Positions 1-5,108 of a stretch of 5,575 nucleotides of DNA are shown here, in pieces. Position numbers and translations under genes: made by a program. This stretch comes from an uncultured Bacteroidales bacterium (GTDB taxonomy: Bacteria > Bacteroidota > Bacteroidia > Bacteroidales > UBA932): NCBI GenBank assembly GCA_946408295.1, contig CAMJRT010000095.1:1-5575 (forward strand), given 5' to 3'. Each line of letters opens with the position of its first letter. Positions within the stretch are counted from its first letter, which is position 1. Below the pieces are notes generated by a model. That model searched no databases, was not told the DNA's origin, and was given only the letters and a program-made list of their open reading frames with translations.

Positions 1-272
1 ATGCTCCCGGCAATATCTCTGTCAATGCGGATTATAAAGTTTACGCTATCCGTAGTTGGGTCGGAACAACAATCACAATAACTGTTGGTTCCACAACGGT
101 GGAGCGGCACGAAGCTGCCGCCTCTTTTACGACAAAAACGGATCAACTTATCAATTCGTCAGCCTCTGCAACTTTTACAAATTCCGCCAGAAGGGTTTCT
201 GTAGATTGTTCGTATGGCGGAGGCATCACAGGCGCGGAAGTTTACTACATTAATTTAACGTATAAAAAGTAG
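1..272 (+). CDS. 3' end of a secreted beta-rich protein, probably fimbrillin-like (5' end outside window)
   Basis: The frame beginning at base 3 is open from the window edge to a TAG at 270-272, giving 89 residues that start APGNISVNADYKVYAI and end EVYYINLTYKK. The ATG at base 1 is out of this frame, so the start lies upstream. The piece is rich in Ser, Thr, Val and Tyr with alternating hydrophobic residues, as in an extracellular beta-sandwich, and has no catalytic motif. Its last strand (YYINLTYKK) resembles the last strand of the downstream lipoprotein (YYFNVLYR), and both pieces begin near a Pro-Ala or Ala-Pro followed by alternating Val/Ile. I infer that it is the C-terminal module of a related surface protein in tandem with the next gene. 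Family membership is an inference from this weak resemblance; the protein could be another secreted Bacteroidales protein. Confidence 0.6.
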   Translation, partial: APGNISVNADYKVYAIRSWVGTTITITVGSTTVERHEAAASFTTKTDQLINSSASATFTNSARRVSVDCSYGGGITGAEVYYINLTYKK

Positions 273-288
273 AATAGATCTTATCTAA

Positions 289-320
289 TTTGCTTTTAAT
301 AGTGAAAATGCTTATCTTTG
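289..320 (+). promoter_or_regulatory. Bacteroidetes-type promoter (TTTG / TATCTTTG)
   Basis: TTTG at 289-292 and TATCTTTG at 313-320 are separated by 20 bases, matching the known Bacteroides -33 (TTTG) and -7 (TAnnTTTG) elements at the usual spacing. Transcription should start a few bases after 320. That leaves a leader of about 35 bases before the ATG at 360 and about 180 before the lipoprotein ATG at 503. It lies 17 bases after the stop of the preceding gene, and I see no terminator between them, so readthrough from upstream is also possible. Confidence 0.75.
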
Positions 321-359
321 CGCCCGGTTTTCGAACCGCACCTAAACGATTGAATAACT

Positions 360-506
360 ATGACTTTACCAGTCTATCAATGCCCAGCGTGCAAAATTGT
401 TATTTACGATGCACCCCAGGCACCACTTTGCCAGAGCCCGTTTTCCGGGAATGGACAGACCACCTCTTATTTGTATGATGATTTATTCGAGGGAGGGATG
501 GAATGA
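360..506 (+). CDS. 48-residue small protein with CPAC motif, coupled to the lipoprotein gene
   Basis: An ATG at 360 opens a 48-codon frame ending in TGA at 504-506. This TGA overlaps the lipoprotein ATG at 503-505 as ATGA, the classic arrangement for translational coupling. The ORF starts about 35 bases after the expected transcription start of the promoter at 289-320, so it is the first ORF of that transcript. The product begins MTLPVYQCPACKIVIYD, has a third Cys in PLCQSPFSGNG (C24), and ends acidic (YLYDDLFEGGME). Cys8-x2-Cys11 with Cys24 recalls half of a small zinc ribbon, but the expected fourth Cys is Ser26-Pro27 or absent. There is no signal peptide or membrane segment. I do not recognise the family. 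It may be a real small cytoplasmic protein, a leader peptide controlling the lipoprotein, or a chance frame; the position and the overlap favour translation. Confidence 0.55.
   Translation: MTLPVYQCPACKIVIYDAPQAPLCQSPFSGNGQTTSYLYDDLFEGGME
489..497 (+). promoter_or_regulatory. Shine-Dalgarno-like purine run before the lipoprotein start
   Basis: A run GAGGGAGGG containing GGAGG (492-496) ends about six bases before the ATG at 503. Bacteroidetes genes often lack such a site, and the trxA start in this window has none, so this one helps fix the start at 503 rather than the adjacent ATG at 506. It lies inside the last codons of the small upstream ORF, which suits reinitiation. Confidence 0.5.
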
Positions 507-2392
507 TGAAACGGTTTTTCTATTTTCTTTCTCTTGCCGCCGTTTCGCTTGTTGCGGCTATATCCTGTTCCAAAGAAGATACGCCGGATTCCTCGTTTGT
601 CTCGCAGGAGCCCCTGACTTCGTTGACCATTCCCGCGTCCAAAGCGGCGGTCAAGACCGTGATGGCGGCGGAAGATGGTTCCGTGGTGCATTGGTCCCAA
701 GGCGACGCCCTCGTCGTGTTCGATGACCGTTCCGCTTGCGGCGGACACCGCTTCGACGGCACGGTCCAGGCCGATGCCACCCGGTCGCAATTCAGCGGTG
801 AGGTTCATCTTAATTCGACCCATATCTATGCGTTGTACCCTTATGATGCGGCGGCTACGTTTGACGGTGTGAACGTGGTTACGACCTTGCCGGTTTCCCA
901 GACGGCGACTCTCGGCTCCTTTGCCAACGGCGCTGCCCTGGCCTTCGGACAGGCGGATGTCGTTCCGGGCTCGGGGAGCGTTGCCGGCGGCCTGGAGATG
1001 CAGAATCTTTGCGCGGTCATTTCCTTCAAAATGCCTTCCTATGTGGACGGTGCGCAGCAGGTGGTCGTGACTTCCCGTGACGGGAAGGCGATTGCCGGTA
1101 CGGCTACGCTGAATGTGGGAAACGGTTCCCTGTCGGTCGACGGTTCTTCCAGCGTGACCGTGGGCGTCGGGTCCCTGGCGGCGGGTGCGGCTTATTATGC
1201 GGTGGTTGCACCGGGTTCTTATCCTTCCGGTTTCAGTTTCCGTGTCAAGACCGCTTCGGGCAAGGAATATACGGCTGTCAATCCGAATTCGATGCAGCTC
1301 GCGGCGGGCGGATTGTATGCGCTTGGCACGGTGGGCCTGGTGCTGGATGTTACGCCGGTGGTGACGATTACGCATACGACCACCAACGGGGAACTCAGCG
1401 GCTCTACGGCGGTGCTTTCCCCGATTTCCGTGGATGACGAGTGGGCGTCGATGATTACGGACTGGAGCGTCGAGTTGCGCCGTGGCTCCACGGTGGTGCG
1501 CCGTCTGAGCGCATCCTCCGGTACGATGGCCGTGGCGGGTGGTTGGAACTATCTGCCGCAGGGCAACTATGATATCGTGGCCAAATACACTTCGGCGAGC
1601 GGGGCGGTCAAGCAGGTGACGGGTACGGCGGTTTCGCCGGCGCCTTCCTTCAGCGTGACGCTGGGCGGATATACCAACTACGACTATTATGCGGGCACCA
1701 ACGGCTGCAGCAAGAATGTCTCGACGGCCAATTTTCTGGAGGCGGAGACCGTGTTCAATCTGTCGGTGAGTATCAGCGTCAGCCAGGCGCTGCTCAACGA
1801 CGACAAGTACACTTCTTCCTGGAACTATTCCTATGATGGCGGTGCGGCTACGGGCTTTGAGGGTAACAGCGTCAATCTGGGCAACAAGACGGGCCAGAGT
1901 TGGGGCAAGCACACTCTTGCCGCTACCTGTACCTTCGACGGGGTCACGAAGAACGCTTCGCGCAATTTCCATATCACGGGCCTGCCTTACAGGGTTTCCC
2001 CTCCGACCAACTCGGGGCCTCATCCTTGGTCGAAGATGGAAGGAAATATTACTTGGAACAGTGATCTCGTGGAGTTGTATTATTCAGCAGCCGACTACCC
2101 GAGAATACAAAGTCCTGCCTTTGAGATTCCGGCGGATGTAAATGTCGCTGTTTCTACGAAAGTCGTAAGGAATAAGTTTGTATTTATCTCTAGTGTACAT
2201 GGAAATCTTTGTATATCCCTGCAGAGCGATGATCATAAATTATACGATAAAGCGTTGAAGAGCGAGGAGACGTATGAGGCGACGATAAATGCGACGATGA
2301 CTACGAGCCTCAAACAATTCCGTATCCAGTATCGGTATATGGCGGCCGGTCCGCGTACATATGTATATTATTTCAATGTCTTATACCGTTAG
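503..2392 (+). CDS. Fimbrillin / Mfa-like surface lipoprotein
   Basis: A 629-residue protein with a lipoprotein signal: KR at 3-4, a hydrophobic stretch at 5-20, and Cys22 as acylation site within AAISC, followed by SKEDTPD, an acidic tether typical of exported Bacteroidales lipoproteins. Residues ~40-280 have the Mfa-like/fimbrillin plan: VHWSQGDALVVFD (W64, GD 67-68), IYALYPYD (108-115), a central LEMQNLCAVISFKM strand (165-178) and YYAVVAPGSYPSGFSF (231-246). Residues ~282-495 look like Ig-like beta domains. From ITGLPY (491) to the end is a last beta module with HPW (507-509) and a closing YYFNVLYR. The family forms or anchors surface fibres and adhesins; the ligand is unknown. The GC content falls sharply near base 2035, so the tail may have been acquired by recombination. 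The gene has its own promoter, a coupled small ORF upstream and a strong terminator downstream. The lipoprotein call is firm; assembly into a pilus is inferred. Confidence 0.85.
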   Translation: MMKRFFYFLSLAAVSLVAAISCSKEDTPDSSFVSQEPLTSLTIPASKAAVKTVMAAEDGSVVHWSQGDALVVFDDRSACGGHRFDGTVQADATRSQFSGEVHLNSTHIYALYPYDAAATFDGVNVVTTLPVSQTATLGSFANGAALAFGQADVVPGSGSVAGGLEMQNLCAVISFKMPSYVDGAQQVVVTSRDGKAIAGTATLNVGNGSLSVDGSSSVTVGVGSLAAGAAYYAVVAPGSYPSGFSFRVKTASGKEYTAVNPNSMQLAAGGLYALGTVGLVLDVTPVVTITHTTTNGELSGSTAVLSPISVDDEWASMITDWSVELRRGSTVVRRLSASSGTMAVAGGWNYLPQGNYDIVAKYTSASGAVKQVTGTAVSPAPSFSVTLGGYTNYDYYAGTNGCSKNVSTANFLEAETVFNLSVSISVSQALLNDDKYTSSWNYSYDGGAATGFEGNSVNLGNKTGQSWGKHTLAATCTFDGVTKNASRNFHITGLPYRVSPPTNSGPHPWSKMEGNITWNSDLVELYYSAADYPRIQSPAFEIPADVNVAVSTKVVRNKFVFISSVHGNLCISLQSDDHKLYDKALKSEETYEATINATMTTSLKQFRIQYRYMAAGPRTYVYYFNVLYR

Positions 2393-2404
2393 ATATTTGA
2401 TATG

Positions 2405-2445
2405 AAAAATGACCTGACGAAATTTCGGCAGGTCATTTTTTTTTT
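2405..2445 (+). terminator. Rho-independent terminator of the lipoprotein gene
   Basis: AAAAATGACCTG (2405-2416) pairs with CAGGTCATTTTT (2429-2440). The centre CGAAATTTCG (2418-2427) can extend the stem after one A-G mismatch, and ten T run from 2436 to 2445. It begins 12 bases after the lipoprotein stop. The A run on the left arm gives a short U tract on the other strand, so it could also stop transcripts arriving from trxA. Confidence 0.9.
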
Positions 2446-2497
2446 GAGCCTTTACGCAGAGGCAGCGGACGGTCACGCCTTCGGCATTGGTTTGCAC

Positions 2498-2558
2498 GCA
2501 CAAGGGGAAAGTTTTTCCAAGCCGAAAAAAAGCGTCGGAAAATTCTTTCCCCTTGCGC
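2498..2558. repeat. Long imperfect inverted repeat beyond the trxA 3' end
   Basis: CAAGGGGAAAG (2501-2511) is matched by CTTTCCCCTTG (2545-2555), and inside it TTTTCC (2513-2518) by GGAAAA (2537-2542). Outside the first arm, GC/GC (2498-2499 and 2557-2558) pair across one mismatch. The stem begins 18 bases past the trxA stop when read on the - strand. No U tract follows the arm on either strand, so it looks more like an mRNA 3'-end stabilising or processing hairpin than a classical terminator. Confidence 0.6.
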
Positions 2559-2576
2559 TCCCTCAGCGCCCAGCCG

Positions 2577-2933
2577 CTATTTCAGCAGGCTCTCGATGGC
2601 GTTTTTAATCTGCTCTTTGGGAAGGGCGCCTTTCGTCATTTGGGGCTCGCCGGCCTTGGGGCAGAATAGCATCGTGGGGATGCTGGAGATACTGAAGGCG
2701 GCCGCCAACTCGTCCTCTTCATCGACATCGACCTTGTAGATATCGATTTTCCCGGCATACTCGTTGGAAAGTTCTTCCAGCACGGGCGCGAGCATCTGGC
2801 ACGGTCCGCACCAGGTTGCATAGAAATCCACAATTGCGGGTTTGTCGCCGAGAAACTTCCAAGTCTTTGCATCCGCTTCAAAATTCCAGACTTTCTTCAA
2901 AAAGTCTGCTTTACCAATGTGTACCGTAGCCAT
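2577..2933 (-). CDS. trxA: Thioredoxin
   Basis: A 118-residue cytoplasmic thioredoxin, with no signal peptide and the usual length of the family (about 105-120). The active-site WCGPC is at residues 41-45 after the strand AIVDFYAT, and the cis-proline is Pro86 in SSIPTMLF. The central VDVDEEDELAAAFSI matches the helix before that loop. These residues support a dithiol-disulfide oxidoreductase reduced by thioredoxin reductase that passes electrons to ribonucleotide reductase, peroxidases and other cell proteins. The N-terminal stretch (NFEADAKTWKFLGDKP, 17-32) is slightly extended, as often in Bacteroidetes versions. A further cysteine, Cys91, follows the cis-Pro strand. There is no Shine-Dalgarno, only an AT-rich leader of about 30 bases. 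It converges with the lipoprotein gene and shares no operon with it, so it is most likely host backbone next to the mobile element. Confidence 0.95.
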   Translation of the reverse strand: MATVHIGKADFLKKVWNFEADAKTWKFLGDKPAIVDFYATWCGPCQMLAPVLEELSNEYAGKIDIYKVDVDEEDELAAAFSISSIPTMLFCPKAGEPQMTKGALPKEQIKNAIESLLK

Positions 2934-2962
2934 AATTCAATAGTTTTAAAGGATTAACAAAA

Positions 2963-2980
2963 TATCTTTGCTCAAAGATA
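2963..2980 (-). promoter_or_regulatory. trxA -7 element inside an 18-bp palindrome
   Basis: CAAAGATA at 2973-2980 reads TATCTTTG on the - strand, a perfect Bacteroidetes -7 box about 40 bases upstream of the trxA ATG. It is mirrored by TATCTTTG on the + strand at 2963-2970 with only CT between, forming a palindrome with 8-bp arms. No good TTTG -33 box lies at 19-21 bases on either side, so the trxA promoter rests mainly on the -7 box and its position. The palindrome could also be an operator, or allow weak divergent transcription to the right. Confidence 0.55.
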
Positions 2981-3003
2981 CGAATAATATTATAAATGGA
3001 ACA

Positions 3004-3022
3004 TTTGCTCCACAAAAAAAGA
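3004..3022. repeat. 19-bp direct repeat, left copy
   Basis: TTTGCTCCACAAAAAAAGA occurs here and again, identical, at 3211-3229. The left copy carries only one arm of the palindromic terminator that the right copy begins; its partner arm is absent here. The two copies bracket 188 bp of hairpin-rich, GC-rich sequence. Confidence 0.85.
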
Positions 3023-3210
3023 GACCGGATGGCTAATAAGACGCCATCAGGCGTCGCGGTGAAGCGTCAGCGAGATGTCGAAGACATCGAAGCAGCGGAG
3101 CCGCCCGCCGGGAGCAAAGCGAAGGCGGTATCCCCCTGGCAGGGGGTGTCCGCGCAGCGGACGGGGGTTAAAACACCCATAGGGTGGCCAAAATGCTTTT
3201 TGGTCATCCC
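3023..3210. other. Hairpin chain: candidate structured RNA or dispersed intergenic repeat
   Basis: This GC-rich stretch, which differs from its AT-rich surroundings, holds consecutive perfect short hairpins: GACGCC-ATCA-GGCGTC (3040-3055), GATGTC-GAA-GACATC (3074-3088), CCCCCT-GGC-AGGGGG (3132-3146), GTCCGC-GCA-GCGGAC (3148-3162) and CACCC-ATA-GGGTG (3174-3186). A 12-bp stem with two G-U pairs (3182-3193 with 3198-3209) competes with the last of these. CCGCC (3101-3105) can also pair with GGCGG (3124-3128). An ORF crosses the region but has no protein-like pattern. Loops of 3-4 bases and intact arms point to selection on RNA or DNA structure. The strand is undecided because the hairpins fold on either one. 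It may be a non-coding RNA, a REP/MITE-like repeat, or the host side of an integration site. Confidence 0.5.
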
Positions 3211-3229
3211 TTTGCTCCACAAAAAAAGA
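3211..3229. repeat. 19-bp direct repeat, right copy
   Basis: Identical to 3004-3022 and 207 bp from it. From 3215 it forms the left arm of the palindromic terminator at 3215-3254, which shows that the left copy is half of the same kind of element. Confidence 0.85.
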
Positions 3230-3254
3230 CCCGGACGGGTCTTTTTTTGTGGAG
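3215..3254. terminator. Bidirectional 40-bp palindromic terminator
   Basis: Two perfectly complementary 18-base arms (3215-3232 and 3237-3254) flank a GGAC loop. Each arm contains a seven-base A or T run, with GACCC/GGGTC at the tip. The hairpin tip followed by seven U is present in both directions, so it can end any transcript of the hairpin chain from the left and the integrase transcript from the right (integrase stop at 3429). Confidence 0.85.
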
Positions 3255-3428
3255 CTGGGCGGACTTTAACAAATGATTTCGTACAATGTCAATCTGACAT
3301 CAAAAACATTCAATTCATTCGTTATCAGCCTTTTGCCCATTTTTCTTGATATTAAACAAAATCACAAACATTCAACGAATACCCTCAAAATCGTGTACAA
3401 ATTCGTGTACACTCTTTCGCCGGTAATT
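3255..3428. other. AT-rich non-coding stretch, candidate attachment region of the element
   Basis: No credible gene lies between the palindromic terminator and the integrase stop. The stretch holds a 15-bp palindrome ATGTCA-ATC-TGACAT (3286-3300) and a 10-bp direct repeat AAACATTCAA (3304-3313 and 3366-3375). It also holds a 7-bp inverted pair ATTCGTT (3317-3323) / AACGAAT (3374-3380) and the tandem repeat listed separately. Integrase-proximal DNA is the usual place for core and arm sites of tyrosine recombinases. Which piece is the core cannot be decided without the other end of the element. Confidence 0.4.
3387..3410. repeat. Two tandem 12-bp repeats, possible integrase arm-type sites
   Basis: AAAATCGTGTAC (3387-3398) and AAATTCGTGTAC (3399-3410) differ at one base and sit 18 bases beyond the 3' end of the integrase gene. 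A weaker relative, ATTTCGTACA, is found at 3276-3285. Short direct repeats close to the gene are typical binding sites for the N-terminal arm-binding domain of tyrosine integrases. This role is inferred from position. Confidence 0.5.
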
Positions 3429-4715
3429 TTACAGGTCATCGAACTTGGCCATCGCCTTTTCTTTGGTTTCATCTACAATCTTGTAATATGGCTTCATGGC
3501 CTTGAAAGATGAATGCCCCGTCCATCGCATGATGACTTCTGACGGAATGCCCAATTGCAGGGCTGACACTACAAAGGTGCGCCGGGCGCAATGGGTTGTC
3601 AAAAGTTCATGCTTTGGTTTCACTTCTTCAAACCTTTCATTGCCCTTGAAGTAAACGAGCCGCACCGGTTCATTGATTCCGCACATTTTGCCCAATTCTT
3701 TCAAGGCATCATTCATCTTTTGGTTAGAAATGACGGGCAAAGCAAGGTCATCGGCAATCCTCTTGTCCTTGTACTTGTCAAGGATGGCTTGGGAATGCTT
3801 GTTCAATTCAATCTTCAATTCATCATTGGTCTTTTGTGTCACGACATCAATGTAACCGGCTTTCACATCAGACCGTTTCAGCTTTGCCACATCAGAGTAA
3901 CGCAAGCCCGTAAAGCAACAGAACAGGAACACATCACGCACCCTTTCAAGGGCTTTTTGTGATGGCTCAAACTTCCATTCTTCCAATTGCCTGACTTCAT
4001 CCCTGGTCAGGAAGATGATTTCCTTTGAAGCCATGTCCGTGCCTTTCAACTTGGGCTTGAATGTCTCAAAGAGATTCCCGGAATAATACCCATTCAGATG
4101 CGACCAATGCAGGAACCACCGCACAAAGGAAATGTCTTTGGCCACGGTGGTGTTCTTTTTCCCGGCCTTTATGAGACTGTCCATGTAACCTTGCATCTTG
4201 TCGGCGGTCAGGGTGTCAAATGACAGCTTCTTGTTGTAGTCCCGCAAGGTGCGCTTGATGGTGCGGAACTTCCTGTAAGTTGATTCAGTCCATTGGTTTT
4301 GCTTGCCGGTCTTTTCCATGAAGATGTCAAACACGCGGAAGAATCCGGGGGCTTTTTGTTCCTCAATCTTGTCCAATTCTTTGGTCAATTCCGTGGGGCG
4401 GCCAATGGTGTCATTGAAAAGGTCTTTGAATTCTTCCGGGGTTGGTGTCCTTTTCTCAATCAATTCATACCGGGCAAAGATGTCATCCAGCATCACCCGC
4501 CATTCCTTGATGGTGCGGTTGATGGCATCCATGTTGTCACCGCCGGTTGCCATTTGGCTTTCCGCATCCCAATCATCCATGTCAATGGAGAATCCGAGGG
4601 GAAAATCAACCGGGGTCTTTCCTCGCAGGGTAAGGCGCAAGCGGATTCCGAGGTTTTCAACCTGATTCGGATTCCTCTTATGCAAGATGAACTTGATGCC
4701 CCTTTGGATATGCAT
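3429..4715 (-). CDS. Tyrosine recombinase / integrase of a mobile element
   Basis: A 428-residue site-specific recombinase, the usual length for Bacteroidales element integrases (about 400-430). The N-terminal ~60 residues (IKFILHKRNPNQ..., FPLGFSIDMDDWD) look like an arm-binding domain. Residues ~125-220 (FRVFDIFMEKTG..., VAKDISFVRWFLHW) are the SAM-like core-binding domain, and ~235-420 the catalytic domain. The catalytic set is complete: Arg272 in FTGLRYSD, Lys295 in TQKTNDE, His375 and Arg378 in THCARRTF, His401 in TGHSSFK, and Tyr410 nine residues later in KPYYKIVD (Tyr411 is the less likely nucleophile). It should cut and rejoin DNA at the element's attachment site through a 3'-phosphotyrosine. 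It starts six bases after the helix-turn-helix gene, so the two probably share a transcript, and it probably ends at the palindromic terminator at 3215-3254. It appears intact. Confidence 0.93.
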   Translation of the reverse strand: MHIQRGIKFILHKRNPNQVENLGIRLRLTLRGKTPVDFPLGFSIDMDDWDAESQMATGGDNMDAINRTIKEWRVMLDDIFARYELIEKRTPTPEEFKDLFNDTIGRPTELTKELDKIEEQKAPGFFRVFDIFMEKTGKQNQWTESTYRKFRTIKRTLRDYNKKLSFDTLTADKMQGYMDSLIKAGKKNTTVAKDISFVRWFLHWSHLNGYYSGNLFETFKPKLKGTDMASKEIIFLTRDEVRQLEEWKFEPSQKALERVRDVFLFCCFTGLRYSDVAKLKRSDVKAGYIDVVTQKTNDELKIELNKHSQAILDKYKDKRIADDLALPVISNQKMNDALKELGKMCGINEPVRLVYFKGNERFEEVKPKHELLTTHCARRTFVVSALQLGIPSEVIMRWTGHSSFKAMKPYYKIVDETKEKAMAKFDDL

Positions 4716-4721
4716 TGCGAA

Positions 4722-5030
4722 TTACCCTTTATTTGGCGTTTTTTCTGCCCGTACAAGCATTTTTCCCCGTCCCGTGAGTAACCAATCAGCCGAAACGCCA
4801 AAGTCCCTGCAAATCGAAGATAATGCGTCAATGTCAATAATCTTGTAGAGCCTTTCTTCCATCGGCTTGTCAATGGTGCTTCTGATGCGTGAATACTTCG
4901 TGCGGTTCAACTTGTGGTCATCGCAGAATGCGGTCAGGCTCCCGACCTTTCCCAAGCTGATTGCCATGTCGAGCGCTTGGAAGAATCTTCTTTGAATTTC
5001 CACGGCTTCCGGGTTTATTGCCTTTTTCAT
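4722..5030 (-). CDS. Small XRE-like helix-turn-helix regulator
   Basis: A 102-residue protein without a signal peptide. Helices at ~8-26 (AVEIQRRFFQALDMAISLG) and 31-40 (SLTAFCDDHK) and a likely recognition helix at 42-52 (NRTKYSRIRST) precede the closing segment IDIDALSSICRDFGVSADWLLTGRGKM (65-91). The FGVS.DWLLTG.G.M ending is characteristic of XRE/phage-repressor DNA-binding domains. There is no C-terminal peptidase or oligomerisation domain, so it is about the size of a minimal repressor, Cro-like protein or excision/integration regulator. It lies directly upstream of the integrase with a six-base gap. Two palindromes in its own leader (5065-5083 and 5087-5108) are candidate operators, which suggests autoregulation and control of integration. 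It has no Shine-Dalgarno. An activator role is equally possible from sequence alone. Confidence 0.75.
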   Translation of the reverse strand: MKKAINPEAVEIQRRFFQALDMAISLGKVGSLTAFCDDHKLNRTKYSRIRSTIDKPMEERLYKIIDIDALSSICRDFGVSADWLLTGRGKMLVRAEKTPNKG

Positions 5031-5064
5031 CGTTTTTGCGCCAATTTTCTTTTCTCTTTATATA

Positions 5065-5083
5065 TTTCTCTTTTAGAGAGAAA
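5065..5083. repeat. Leader palindrome TTTCTCT...AGAGAAA
   Basis: Arms TTTCTCT (5065-5071) and AGAGAAA (5077-5083) flank five bases, 35 bases before the regulator start. It may be a second operator half-site pair or an mRNA hairpin; low sequence complexity weakens the case. Confidence 0.35.
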
Positions 5084-5086
5084 ATG

Positions 5087-5108
5087 AATAAGAAACTTGT
5101 TTCTTATT
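5087..5108. promoter_or_regulatory. Perfect 22-bp palindrome, candidate operator
   Basis: Arms AATAAGAAAC (5087-5096) and GTTTCTTATT (5099-5108) are perfect 10-bp complements with TT between. It lies 57 bases upstream of the regulator ATG and about 25 bases downstream of the -7-like box at 5133-5140. A dyad of this length and position suits a dimeric helix-turn-helix repressor blocking its own transcript. On RNA it could also form a hairpin, but no U tract follows on the coding strand, so termination is unlikely. Confidence 0.5.

Noticed and set aside
467..2023. A 518-codon open frame on the - strand antisense to the lipoprotein gene
   Set aside because: It is dominated by Arg, His and Gly and has no domain pattern, as expected from a GC-rich gene read backwards. 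It begins almost exactly where the GC content of the lipoprotein gene drops, which shows that its openness is compositional.
503..2392. Reading the lipoprotein as a SusD-type nutrient-binding protein
   Set aside because: There is no SusC partner in view, no helical TPR-like sequence, and the protein is beta-rich with Mfa-like motifs, so a fimbrillin/adhesin role fits better.
3004..3229. The direct repeats as a CRISPR array
   Set aside because: There are only two 19-bp copies 207 bp apart, with a structured interval instead of a spacer, and no cas-like gene nearby.
2996..3349. A 117-codon + strand frame across the hairpin chain
   Set aside because: It translates repeated hairpins, a terminator and AT-rich spacer. 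There is no hydrophobic pattern, it runs through the palindromic terminator, and nothing in it resembles a fold.
4293..4781. Long + strand frames opposite the integrase and regulator (also 3591-3962)
   Set aside because: They are reverse-strand shadows of genes with clear motifs on the - strand, and have no plausible start context or recognisable domain.
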